Source: Gammaproteobacteria bacterium (GTDB lineage Bacteria > Pseudomonadota > Gammaproteobacteria > HK1). Taken from it: a stretch of 64,000 bases of DNA. Position numbers and translations under genes: made by a program. Positions 18,065 to 26,117 of this stretch are shown here, in pieces. The notes under the pieces are model-generated. The model made no database searches, was not told where the DNA came from, and saw only the letters and a list, made by a program, of their open reading frames with translations. Each line of letters starts with the position of its first letter. Position 1 is the first letter of the stretch. The stretch covers positions 105,756-169,755 of the forward strand of contig JAJEAD010000089.1 in assembly GCA_022824305.1 (NCBI GenBank). The letters run 5' to 3'.

Positions 18065-19854
18065 TCAGTAGACCCTGCGGGTGGGCGGGATCACCTTCGC
18101 CTCGTTGGTGAGGGTGAACATGTGCACGGGCCGGTAGTCGATGATTGGCTCGCTCCGATCACCGTCGAACCATACCAGGGTGTGCTTGAGCCAGTTCTCG
18201 TCGTCGCGCTCGCTGAAATCCTCACGGGCGTGGGCGCCGCGGCTTTCGGTGCGGTTTCGCGCCGCGTGCATCGTCACCACGGCCTGGCGGAGCAGGTTTT
18301 CGAGCTCCAGGGTTTCCACGAGATCCGAGTTCCAGACCAGGCTCCGATCGGATACGCGGACCCGTTCGAAGGACCTCCAGACCTCGCCGATGAGGTCGCA
18401 GCCCTCGTCGAGCGTCTCCGCGCTCCGGAACACCGCCGCGTGGCTCTGCATGATGCGCTGCATGCGCAACCGGATCGCGGCGGTGGGCTCGCTTCCCTCG
18501 GCGTGGCGCAGGCGGTCGAATCGATCGAGGCCGGCCTCGGTGGCGGCGCCCGGCAGGGGGGCGTGCGACGAGCCCGCCTCCACCACCGCGGCGCAGCGTT
18601 TCGCCGCGGCGCGTCCGAACACGACCAGGTCGAGGAGCGAGTTCGAGCCCAGGCGGTTCGCTCCGTGCACCGAGACGCAGGCCGCTTCCCCGATCGCCAT
18701 CAGTCCCGGAACCACCCGGTCCGGGTCACCGTCGCGGAGGGTGACCACCTCACCGTGGTAGTTGGTGGGAACTCCGCCCATGTTGTAGTGGACGGTGGGC
18801 AGAACCGGAATCGCCTCCCGGGTTACGTCGATGCCGGCAAAGATCCGGGCGGTCTCGGCTATTCCGGGCAGGCGCTCGTCGATCACCTCCGGGCCGAGGT
18901 GCTCGAGGTGAAGGTGCAGGTGGTCCCGCTCGGGGCCGACTCCGCGCCCTTCCCGAATCTCGGCGGTCATCGCCCGGCTCACCACGTCTCGCGACGCGAG
19001 GTCCTTCGCGCTCGGCGCGTAGCGCTCCATGAAGCGCTCGCCGTCGGAGTTGGTGAGGTACCCGCCTTCTCCCCGGGCCCCTTCGGTGATCAGGCAGCCG
19101 GCGCCGTAGATCCCGGTGGGATGGAACTGCACGAACTCCATGTCCTGAAGCGGATAGCCCGCCCCCAGCACCATGGCGCTGCCGTCGCCGGTGCAGGTGT
19201 GCGCGGAAGTGCAGGAGAGGTAGGTCCGTCCGTATCCCCCGGTCGCGAGCACCGTCATGTGGGCGCGAAAGCGATGCAGGGTGCCGTCCTCGAGGTTCCA
19301 CGCGAGCACCCCGCGGCAGGTCCCCTCCTCGTCGACGAGGAGATCGATGGCAAAGTACTCGATAAAGAACTCGGCGTCGTGCTTGAGGCTCTGCTGGTAC
19401 AGGGTGTGCAGGATGGCGTGACCGGTTCGATCGGCGGCGGCGCAGGTGCGCTGGGCGATGCCTTCTCCGAAACGGGTCGTCATCCCGCCGAAGGGGCGCT
19501 GGTAGATCTTTCCGTCCTCGGTGCGGGAGAAGGGCACGCCGTAGTGTTCGAGCTCCACCACCGCGGGGATTGCCTCGCGGCACATGTACTCGATCGCGTC
19601 CTGGTCTCCGAGCCAGTCGGAACCCTTCACCGTGTCGTACATGTGCCAGGTCCAGTGGTCCTCGCCCATGTTGCCGAGCGCCGCGCTCATCCCGCCCTGG
19701 GCGGCGACGGTGTGGCTTCGGGTGGGAAGAGCTTGGAGATGCAGGCGGTGCTCAGGCCTTCCGCCGCCATCCCGAAGGTGGCCCGCAATCCCGCGCCGCC
19801 GGCCCCCACGACCACCGCGTCGTAGTGGTGATCGACGAGATCGTAGGCCGCCAT
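18065..19854 (-). CDS. sdhA: Succinate dehydrogenase flavoprotein subunit, with a one-base frameshift
   Basis: SdhA oxidises succinate to fumarate at a covalently bound FAD. Translation from ATG 19854 (overlapping the sdhD stop, TGATG) gives [19 protein letters not shown] with the dinucleotide-binding GAGGAG. The frame breaks after ISKLFP at residue 44; the expected continuation [11 protein letters not shown], containing the FAD-linking His, is in another frame, and the remaining 540 residues ([19 protein letters not shown] onwards) are intact to the stop at 18065. One base is missing at about 19723-19726, where the minus strand has TTCCCACCC and the family pattern predicts a fourth C. The rest is undamaged, so a sequencing or assembly error is the likeliest cause; a real mutation would abolish complex II. 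Confidence 0.9.
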
Positions 19855-20234
19855 CAGCTTCCCAGCGCGATGCGCAGCACGGCGAAGAGCGCCGCCGCCG
19901 CGAGCAGGAACACCAGCATCCTGAGCAGCACGAGGCTCGCCACCCGCAGCCACGGCGTGTGGACGTAGTCCTCGATCACGACCTGAATGCCCAAGTGCGC
20001 GTGGTAGAACACCCCGACGACGAAGACCGCGAGCAGGAGGGCCGAGGCCGGCTGCGAGGCCCAGGCGCGCACCGCCTCGTAGCGCGCGTCGGCGATTGCC
20101 ACGATCGAGTACACGAACCACAGGCTGAGCGGAATCAGGGCAACCGCGCTGACGCGCTGCGCCCAGAAGTGGGCGGTGCCGTGTCCCGCCGCGCCGAGAC
20201 CCCGGGCGCGGGAAAGGGGGGTGCGGAAGCTCAA
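19854..20234 (-). CDS. sdhD: Succinate dehydrogenase membrane anchor subunit
   Basis: SdhD is one of two membrane subunits that hold heme b and the quinone site. The chosen start is TTG 20234, which overlaps the sdhC stop (TTGA) and has GGAGGAGG a few bases upstream; this gives 126 residues. Three membrane segments are evident ([54 protein letters not shown]). The [16 protein letters not shown] motif is the heme-ligand region of SdhD. The stop overlaps the sdhA start by one base, so sdhC, sdhD and sdhA are translationally coupled. Confidence 0.92.
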   Translation of the reverse strand: MSFRTPLSRARGLGAAGHGTAHFWAQRVSAVALIPLSLWFVYSIVAIADARYEAVRAWASQPASALLLAVFVVGVFYHAHLGIQVVIEDYVHTPWLRVASLVLLRMLVFLLAAAALFAVLRIALGS

Positions 20235-20626
20235 GCGCCTCCTCCCATGAGGGCGGCCGCGACCCACGTGGCCGCGGTCAGGACCAGGGATGCCGCTACG
20301 ACCGCCCTTCCGCTCCGGTAGGCGGTGCTCAGCTCGAATCCTACGCCCGCGTCCCAGAACAGGTGCCGGATCCCGTTGCACAGGTGATAGAACAGGGAGA
20401 AGCAGAATCCCAGCAGCACGCCCTGTCCGTACCACGTGCCCGCGAGACTCCGGAGGAAGTTGAAGGCGTCCGGTCCGGACGCGAGCGCGTTCAGCCAGTA
20501 CACGAGGAACAGCGCGCCCGCCGCCAGCAGGATTCCGGTGCCCCGGTGCGCGATGGAGAGCACCGAAGTGAGCTGCGGCCGGTAGATCTGCAGATGGGGA
20601 GAAAGTGGCCGCGTCGAGTGCTTCAT
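20231..20626 (-). CDS. sdhC: Succinate dehydrogenase cytochrome b556 subunit
   Basis: SdhC is the first membrane anchor of complex II. ATG 20626 gives 131 residues starting [20 protein letters not shown], the canonical opening [23 protein letters not shown] and [14 protein letters not shown] (heme and quinone region) are intact, with three membrane helices. It is the first gene of sdhCDAB-sdhE. The region immediately upstream contains a decayed integrase instead of a recognisable promoter. Confidence 0.95.
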   Translation of the reverse strand: MKHSTRPLSPHLQIYRPQLTSVLSIAHRGTGILLAAGALFLVYWLNALASGPDAFNFLRSLAGTWYGQGVLLGFCFSLFYHLCNGIRHLFWDAGVGFELSTAYRSGRAVVAASLVLTAATWVAAALMGGGA

Positions 20627-20767
20627 GCCGCCCGGAAACGTACTGAGATCATCGGGCTCGCGCAAGGGCGCCTCCGCCGGCGCCTGCGCGCCCGGTTGGT
20701 CTCGGAACATGCCCGGGCTGCGGTGAAGTGGCGCGCCTATGCGGAGCTTTGCATAGTCGGGGCAGCT

Positions 20768-20918
20768 CCAGCACTCCGACCGGGGCACGCTGCGACACGC
20801 ATTGCGGCAGGCGACGTAGTGGGTGGGCGCCTGGGCTACGGTTGGGTGGAGCGGGACCAAGCGGGACTTGCGGAGCTTGCCCTCCTGCGCCGTGAGGACA
20901 GTTGGCCAAGTCCACGTG
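20768..20918 (-). pseudogene. Remnant of a tyrosine recombinase/integrase
   Basis: The minus strand reads HVDLANC in one frame and continues in the next as VLTAQEGKLRKSRLVPLHPT then VAQAPTHYVACRNACRSVP. This is the beta-sheet segment of tyrosine integrases (typical wording: tvR.gKfrKSRlVPLHPt...L..Y). The catalytic HxxR and Tyr regions are missing and a frameshift lies at about 20898, so it is a dead fragment. The rest of the 676-bp interval 20627-21302, between sdhC and a divergent NYN-domain gene, holds no other gene I can support; the sdh promoter must lie within or next to this debris. Confidence 0.55.
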
Positions 20919-21302
20919 GTTAGCTGCCGCTTCCGGCTTGCGATACGGGCCGCCTTGCGTTTGACTGCTACCGATTTGCCTCCGTACTCGAGCCCGGCAT
21001 CCTTGGCCTTTCGGCATGGAATTCGTTCGGCCTCGCACCTCTCCGCCTGGTAAGGACCGCATATGCGGTGGCCGGACTCGGCGGGTTCCTGCCGCACTTG
21101 GTTCAGATGCCCGTGAGACCCGGTCGACGGTCTGCCGGCACGAGTGCTCTCGTTCATAAGCCTTTGCCCGGTCTGGGTCTCACCGCGGCTTCCCGGTGGC
21201 ACGGAGACGCACGTCACGAGCACCCCAGCTATACGGCGGGAGAGTCATGGTGTGGACGTTACGAGGCTGTCAGAATGGCCGCTCTGCCAAGAGCGGACAG
21301 TC

Positions 21303-22055
21303 ATGGCGACAAGCGGACAGGCGCCGAGCCTCGCGGTGCTGATCGACGCCGACAACACCAGCGCACGCTATGCGTGGGCGATCTTCGAGGAGATCGTCAA
21401 GCTTGGCGAGGCCAACGTGCGGCGCATCTACGGCGACTTTTCCGGTAACCGCCTCAACAGCTGGGACCGTGCGATTCAGTCGCTTGCGATCCTGCAGCAC
21501 CAGCAGCGCAGCAACACCACGGGCAAGAACGCGGCCGACATCGCGCTGGTCATCGACGCGATGGACCTGATGCACAAGGGCAAGCTCGACGGCGTTTGCC
21601 TGGTGAGCTCGGACAGTGACTTCACGCGGCTCGCGCAGCGGCTGCGCGAAGACGGGCTCGTGGTCTACGGCTTCGGCGAGCGCAAGACGCCGGAGGCGTT
21701 CCGCAACGCCTGCAACCGGTTCATCTATGCGGAGAATCTGATCGGCCCCGGCGCGGAAAAGTCGAACGCCGCCGCTGGTGCACCGCCGGAGAAGAAGGAG
21801 TCGCCGAAGAAGGCGGTGAGCATCATCGCCAAGGCGGTCGAGGACGGTGACGACGACGGGTGGGCGCATCTGGGTGCCGTCGGCAGCCGGATCCAAGCCG
21901 CGACTCCGGACTTCGATCCGAGAACCTACGGCTGCCCCAACCTGAGCACGCTGGTCACGAAGTCGGGCGGGTTCGACATCCGCAAGGGATCGGGAAGCGC
22001 CATCCACATTCGCCGCAAAGCTCCGATCGGCAAGGCAGCATCCGGAAAGAAGTGA
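21303..22055 (+). CDS. NYN (PIN-like) domain protein with OST-HTH/LOTUS-like C-terminus
   Basis: This is a predicted RNA-acting protein of the LabA/DUF88 group. Residues about 8-150 form the NYN domain: AVLIDADNTSARYA, DIALVIDAMDLMHKGKLDGV and VSSDSDFTRLAQRLREDG supply the acidic metal-binding residues of the PIN-like fold. A Lys/Glu-rich linker (about 155-175) leads to an OST-HTH-like region (WAHLGAVGSRIQ, DFDPRTYGCPNLSTLVTKSG). ATG 21303 gives 250 residues; the frame stays open upstream to 21144 but without recognisable sequence. The stop overlaps by four bases the GTG of a truncated hicA. Related proteins are often in accessory DNA; biological role unknown. Confidence 0.85.
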   Translation: MATSGQAPSLAVLIDADNTSARYAWAIFEEIVKLGEANVRRIYGDFSGNRLNSWDRAIQSLAILQHQQRSNTTGKNAADIALVIDAMDLMHKGKLDGVCLVSSDSDFTRLAQRLREDGLVVYGFGERKTPEAFRNACNRFIYAENLIGPGAEKSNAAAGAPPEKKESPKKAVSIIAKAVEDGDDDGWAHLGAVGSRIQAATPDFDPRTYGCPNLSTLVTKSGGFDIRKGSGSAIHIRRKAPIGKAASGKK

Positions 22056-22225
22056 GGCGGGGGAGACGGGTCGGCACTTTGTTGGGGAATGGCAAGGGCA
22101 GCCACGTCACGCTGTACTACGGCGACCGCAAAACGGTGGTCAAGGACCGGCGCAAGGACATCGGCCCCGGCCTGCTGGCTGCCATGGCTCGCCAGCTCGG
22201 ACTACGCCCCGGCGACCTGCGCTAG
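22052..22225 (+). CDS. hicA: HicA-family mRNA interferase toxin, N-terminally truncated
   Basis: The 57-codon frame has the HicA core GKGSHVTLYYGDRKTVVKD, with the catalytic His in GSH, and the C-terminal DIGPGLLAAMARQLGLRPGDL. HicA proteins of this subgroup normally have about 20-25 more residues at the N-terminus (first helix and strand). Here the only start is GTG 22052, which overlaps the stop of the NYN gene (GTGA), and the upstream in-frame sequence is not HicA-like. The toxin has probably lost its 5' end in a recombination event. It is followed by an intact hicB. Confidence 0.65.
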   Translation: MRRGRRVGTLLGNGKGSHVTLYYGDRKTVVKDRRKDIGPGLLAAMARQLGLRPGDLR

Positions 22226-22242
22226 ACCCCAGGGAGAACGCA

Positions 22243-22671
22243 ATGCAATTCGTCTATCCAGCCGTCCTGACCCGCACCGGCCCTCGCGAGCTCGTCGTCT
22301 CGTTCCGTGACCTCCCGGAGTGCCTGACGTCGGGCGCGGACGCCGACGCGGCCCTCGCCGCCGCCGCCGACGCCCTCTCCGAGGCGCTGGCCGGGCGCAT
22401 TGACGACGGCGAGCTCATCCCCGAGCCGACCCAGGCGGAATCCGGTGAGCACGAGGTGCCGGTGCCGCCCGGCATGGCGGCGAAGACGGCGCTCGCGATT
22501 GCCTTCCGCGACAGCGGGCTCACGCGCGTCGCGTTCGCCAAGTCGCTTGGAGTGGACGAAAAGGCCGTGCGCCGGCTGCTCGACCCCCGCCACGGCACCT
22601 CCCCGGATCGGATCGGCAAGGCGCTCCGCGCCCTCGGTCGGCGCATCGCTCTCGACGTCAGGGCCGCCTGA
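22243..22671 (+). CDS. hicB: HicB-family antitoxin
   Basis: HicB antitoxins neutralise HicA and repress their own operon. The 142-residue protein has the partly degraded RNase H-like domain (MQFVYPAVLTR, VSFRDLPECLTSGAD, AALAAAADALSEAL) and a C-terminal helix-turn-helix (AFAKSLGVDEKAVRRLLDP). ATG 22243 has AGGGAG upstream. It follows the truncated hicA by 17 bases, the standard hicAB order, and ends the plus-strand accessory cluster. Confidence 0.9.
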   Translation: MQFVYPAVLTRTGPRELVVSFRDLPECLTSGADADAALAAAADALSEALAGRIDDGELIPEPTQAESGEHEVPVPPGMAAKTALAIAFRDSGLTRVAFAKSLGVDEKAVRRLLDPRHGTSPDRIGKALRALGRRIALDVRAA

Positions 22672-22738
22672 CGCGTCCGCGCGATGGCCACGGGCGTAAC
22701 GTCTCCAACAGCGCAGAGGTCAGGGCTACCGGCCAGGG

Positions 22739-23587
22739 TCAGCCCAGGGCGAGTCGCAGGGATTCGTGCAGTGCGCGAAGTGTGCCCCGTACGCCTCCTC
22801 CCCGTTCCTGGTCGAGAACCAGCCGGAACCCGATGTTCGCGGGAGGAACGCCGATCGAGCATCCTCCCACGGGCACTCGACGTACGAACTCGGACTGGTA
22901 GGTCTTGTGCGCGCCGGCCAGGATTCTCGAGCCGCCGCAGTCCTCGGTGGCTTCGCCGCGTGCGTTCGAGTCTTCGTTCAGCCAGCAGGTGTCGGTCCAC
23001 TCCCAGACGTTCCCGTCGAGGTCGAAGATCCCCTGCCGGTTCTCGCTGAAGTGGCCCACGGGCCGGGTGGCCTTCGAGCCGCGCAATGCGTAGTTGGCAT
23101 AGTCGGCCGCCCATGCCAGACGAGGATCGTCCCAGAGCTTCCTGGTCTGTTCTTTCACGACGTCCTTTGCCAGGTAGTCCCACTCGCTCGCCCGCGGGAG
23201 ACGATAGCCCTGGCCCGTTACCCTCGACAGCCACCGCACGTACTGCCGGGCATCCCGCCAGTTGACGTTGGTCACGGGGTGATCGGGACCCTGGTAGTTC
23301 CGCACCCGTGGACGATGCGCGCATCCCCCCGCCGCGACGCACCGCTCCCACTCCGCGATCGTCACCTCGTGCCTGCCGACGAGAATGGCGGGCGCTTCGT
23401 CCGGCGAGGCTGGCGAAGGCGCCTCCAGCGTCACCGCCACCAGGTCCGGCAGCAAGGGCTCGTCGACGTCGACGCCCTCGCCGGATGCGGAGGCGGGTCG
23501 GCTCAGCAGCCATGAAGCGGCCGAGCCGACCCCGAACGCCAGGGCGCCGGCGAGAAGCGCGCAGCCAATGAACGTCGTCGCCTTCAT
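22739..23587 (-). CDS. nirV: NirV-like SUMF1/formylglycine-generating-enzyme-family protein
   Basis: The protein has an N-terminal signal/anchor (about residues 7-28, FIGCALLAGALAFGVG) and one SUMF1-type domain: VGRHEVTIAEWERCV, HPVTNVNWRDARQYVRWL, YRLPRASEWDYLA, GIFDLDGNVWEWTDTCW and IGFRLV. Such a gene beside nirK is called nirV in denitrifiers; its exact function is not established. It begins 55 bases after nirK on the same strand, so co-transcription is likely. Length is 282 residues. Confidence 0.85.
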   Translation of the reverse strand: MKATTFIGCALLAGALAFGVGSAASWLLSRPASASGEGVDVDEPLLPDLVAVTLEAPSPASPDEAPAILVGRHEVTIAEWERCVAAGGCAHRPRVRNYQGPDHPVTNVNWRDARQYVRWLSRVTGQGYRLPRASEWDYLAKDVVKEQTRKLWDDPRLAWAADYANYALRGSKATRPVGHFSENRQGIFDLDGNVWEWTDTCWLNEDSNARGEATEDCGGSRILAGAHKTYQSEFVRRVPVGGCSIGVPPANIGFRLVLDQERGGGVRGTLRALHESLRLALG

Positions 23588-23642
23588 CGCGCCGGGGGCA
23601 AAGCCGAACCCTTCTCCGCGTGGCGACGGCGACGACCGGGCA

Positions 23643-24821
23643 TCAAGTCATCTGCGTCGGCTTCTTGACCTGCTTCATGAGATCGTCGTTCCACTCGCCC
23701 TCCACGACGACGTGCGAGGCGGCGCCGAGCTCGACCGCTTCGATGAGGTTGTGGTTGAGATAGACGTACACGCCCGGCTGATGGAAGGTGTACAGGGCCG
23801 CGCCGGCGGAGCCGCCGCGGATGAACCAGGTCTCGAGCCCGGTCTCCGGCACGTCGGCGAAGGAGCCCGCCTCCCAGACGTAGTCGCCGTGGCCTCCGAT
23901 CAGGTGCGGGCGCGAATCGCGGTTGGCCTGGGAGTGGATGAACAGCACCGACTCACCGACCTTGGCCTTCATGGCCGCGTCGCCGGTTAGCGCGCCCACC
24001 TTGCCGTTGAACACGATGTGCGTCGGTATGAGCGTGCGCATGATCGGAAATACGTCCGCGAAGTTGTGCGCCGGCCCGTCGTACTTCTTCCAGTCGCCGT
24101 TCTCGTCCCGGGGAACGTAGAAGTCCTGCTCTCCGATGTAGTACGCGCGGTCGTACCGGAGCGGATTGCCCTTGCCGTCGCTCAGACCGTCGCGCGGCAG
24201 CACCATGATGGCGCCGTTCATTCCGTGCACGACGTGGTAGGGAATCATCGGTCCGCCCGGGGCGCAGTGATAGATGTAGACGCCCGCCTTCGTCGCCCGG
24301 AATCGCAACACCGTCTCCTGGCCCGGCGCGACGTGGGTCAGCGCTCCTCCGCCGAGGGCGCCGGTCGAAGCGTGGAAGTCGATGTTGTGCTCCATCGTGT
24401 TCGTCGAGGGGTTCTTCAACGTGAGCTCGACGTAGTCATCCTGGTGGCAGACGACGAGGGGTCCGGGCACCGAGCCGTTGTAGGTCATGGCCCATACTTC
24501 GGCGCCCGTGTCGTCGACGGCCCAGGGCTTGTCTATGCAGGTCATGGTGATTTCCACGACCTTCGGGCCGCCGCTCGCCACCTGCTCGTGTTCCGGCACG
24601 AAGGGCGGCGCGACGAGCTCCTGCTTTACGCGCGGAAGCGCCGCTATCTCTTCTTCGCTCAGCGACGCCATGGCCGTCATGGAGCTGCTGTCGGCCGATT
24701 GCGTGGCGGCCATGGCGCTCTGGTTTCCGGCGAGCGCGAATGCACCAAACGCGGCGGCGCCCGAGGCGGTCGAGGCTTTCAGAAAACTACGGCGATCGAG
24801 AGCTTCTTTCTTCGACTTCAT
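23643..24821 (-). CDS. nirK: Copper-containing nitrite reductase (NO-forming)
   Basis: NirK reduces nitrite to nitric oxide in the periplasm. The 392-residue precursor begins with a Tat signal ([20 protein letters not shown]). Type 1 Cu ligands are in [30 protein letters not shown]; type 2 Cu His residues are in DFHAS, YHCA and [10 protein letters not shown]; the catalytic Asp is in IDFHAS and the second active-site His in [31 protein letters not shown] is the family hallmark. ATG 24821 has AAGGAGG 8 bases upstream. nirV follows. No nor or nos gene is in the window. Confidence 0.97.
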   Translation of the reverse strand: MKSKKEALDRRSFLKASTASGAAAFGAFALAGNQSAMAATQSADSSSMTAMASLSEEEIAALPRVKQELVAPPFVPEHEQVASGGPKVVEITMTCIDKPWAVDDTGAEVWAMTYNGSVPGPLVVCHQDDYVELTLKNPSTNTMEHNIDFHASTGALGGGALTHVAPGQETVLRFRATKAGVYIYHCAPGGPMIPYHVVHGMNGAIMVLPRDGLSDGKGNPLRYDRAYYIGEQDFYVPRDENGDWKKYDGPAHNFADVFPIMRTLIPTHIVFNGKVGALTGDAAMKAKVGESVLFIHSQANRDSRPHLIGGHGDYVWEAGSFADVPETGLETWFIRGGSAGAALYTFHQPGVYVYLNHNLIEAVELGAASHVVVEGEWNDDLMKQVKKPTQMT

Positions 24822-24880
24822 CGACAGGGCCTCCTTATCTCAGGGACCCTGAATTCTAGGATCGAATCCGCACCCGCGCA

Positions 24881-24894
24881 CTGATTCGCGTCAG
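24881..24894. promoter_or_regulatory. Possible FNR/NNR-type box upstream of nirK
   Basis: CTGATTCGCGTCAG matches the FNR/NNR/DNR dyad TTGAT-N4-ATCAA at most half-site positions and is itself nearly palindromic. It is centred about 66 bases before the nirK start. nirK genes are commonly activated by FNR-family regulators sensing oxygen or NO; the assignment here is inference. Confidence 0.4.
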
Positions 24895-24908
24895 TCGGCG
24901 GGTAGTCG

Positions 24909-25086
24909 GCCGCAACGTTTCACCGATTTTCGTAGCGAGGGCGCCAAGATGCCGTGATAGCGGGTCGCACGGACCGAGAGACACTGAAGGCGTAGCCGAC
25001 ACTACGTCGAAGTGGCTCGAGGGAGTACGGCCCGCTAGCGCGAGCAGATTGGCGTCCGCAGTAGGAAATCGGTGAAATGTTGCGGC
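24909..25086. mobile_element. 178-bp foldback/MITE-like inverted-repeat element
   Basis: The ends (24909-24929 and 25066-25086) are 21-bp inverted repeats with one mismatch, of the form GCCGCAAC(G/A)TTTCACCG. Inside them further pairs nest: a 14-bp imperfect pair at about 24939 and 25050, TAGCGGG/CCCGCTA (24958-24964 and 25031-25037), and CGTAG/CTACG in the centre. Nearly the whole element can therefore fold into one long hairpin. It encodes no transposase. The right end overlaps the stop codon of the DUF1674 gene, and the left end lies 14 bases from the putative nirK FNR box. No clear target duplication was seen. Confidence 0.6.
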
Positions 25087-25286
25087 TAAAAGTCCGTGCA
25101 CCGGCCCTTGTGTTCCCAGTCGCCGTAACGGGTGGGCTCCGGGCCGGGCGGGCCGCCGATCTCCGGCGGCAGGGGTGGGAACGGCGCCTTGGCGGGCCGC
25201 CGGCCGACGGGGTCGTCGGCTCCGGTCGCAGGAAGCGCGGGGGATTGTTCCCCATCCTTTCGGGTCGGCGGGCACCTTTGCGGCAT
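25086..25286 (-). CDS. DUF1674/SDHAF4-family protein (putative succinate dehydrogenase assembly factor 4)
   Basis: This small 66-residue protein ends in PPEIGGPPGPEPTRYGDW followed by a KGRCTDF-type terminus, the diagnostic C-terminus of the DUF1674 family, whose eukaryotic member SDHAF4 binds SdhA during complex II assembly. The N-terminal half is disordered and Pro/Ala-rich, as usual. ATG 25286 is the only good start. Its stop TAG lies in the right inverted repeat of the foldback element. It is 4.5 kb from sdhC, on the same strand, separated from it by accessory DNA. Confidence 0.8.
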   Translation of the reverse strand: MPQRCPPTRKDGEQSPALPATGADDPVGRRPAKAPFPPLPPEIGGPPGPEPTRYGDWEHKGRCTDF

Positions 25287-25435
25287 TGCGGCGTCTCTCC
25301 GTACACGTTAGTGAGTAAGACCCTCCAGCGGCGTCCGGCTTCCGGGCGTCGGACGAGCGGGGATCGGAAGGCGTTCGCCGGACGAGGTGACGAGGAACGT
25401 GGGTCCGGAAGGGACGAGAAGTCTAGGACGAGAGC

Positions 25436-25999
25436 ATGGAAAGTTCACTCGGCTCCACGCTGCGCGTCGACCTCGGTCCCTCTCCCGTCACCGGGTGGGT
25501 ACTCGGGGTGGCGCATGCCGGCGCCGCCGCCGGGGCCTTCGCCCTGCCCGGCGCTCCGTGGAGCACTTCCGTCGCGTGCGCGGTGCTCGCGCTCGGCGCG
25601 TGGCGCGCTCTCGCCCGCCATGCCTTTCGCCGCGGAGCCGGCGCGATCGTCGCGGTGGGATACTCGGCATCCGGGGGCTGGTGGCTCGCCACCGCGCGGG
25701 GGGAGAGTCTCGGGAGCTGCGAGGTCATCGGCGCTTTCGTTCATCCCGCCTTGAGCGTCGTCTCCTGGTCCACCCCGAGAGGACGCGTGGACGTGCTCTT
25801 CCCCAGGGGAGCGCTCGCCCCCGGGGAGGCGAGGAGACTGCGCGTGGCGTTGCGCCGGACGGAGATGCACGCGAGCGCGGAATGGGCCGCCGCCCGCAGG
25901 GCAGGCGCCCTTGTCGCGCTCCGGGCCTTCGCGATGGCGCGGGTTCGCGGGGCGCTCAGGCGCCGGCCGCCGCGTCCGCGGCGCGCCGATGCGGGTTAA
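25436..25999 (+). CDS. Probable YgfX-like small membrane protein
   Basis: The 187-residue product has two adjacent hydrophobic segments near the N-terminus (about residues 20-38 and 43-60), then a beta-rich stretch ending LSVVSWSTPRGRVDVLF and LAPGEARRLRVALRR, which resembles the C-terminal half of YgfX/CptA-type proteins. In E. coli ygfX sits next to sdhE. An Arg-rich tail of about 30 residues is unusual. Identification is by general pattern only. It starts at ATG 25436, divergent from the DUF1674 gene; the 149 bases between hold nothing recognisable. Confidence 0.5.
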   Translation: MESSLGSTLRVDLGPSPVTGWVLGVAHAGAAAGAFALPGAPWSTSVACAVLALGAWRALARHAFRRGAGAIVAVGYSASGGWWLATARGESLGSCEVIGAFVHPALSVVSWSTPRGRVDVLFPRGALAPGEARRLRVALRRTEMHASAEWAAARRAGALVALRAFAMARVRGALRRRPPRPRRADAG

Positions 26000-26117
26000 G
26001 ATCCCCGCATGCGGGCTCGCATGTGCGAACGGACGTGCTCACACCGAAGATGACGACTGGCGCACGGGGAGGGCCGGACTCCGCGGGGCGGGGAATGAAG
26101 GCGGAGACGGAGCCTTC

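Noticed and set aside
25077-25754. A 225-codon plus-strand frame over the DUF1674 gene
   Set aside because: It runs antisense to the diagnostic DUF1674 C-terminus and overlaps the start of the ygfX-like gene in another frame.
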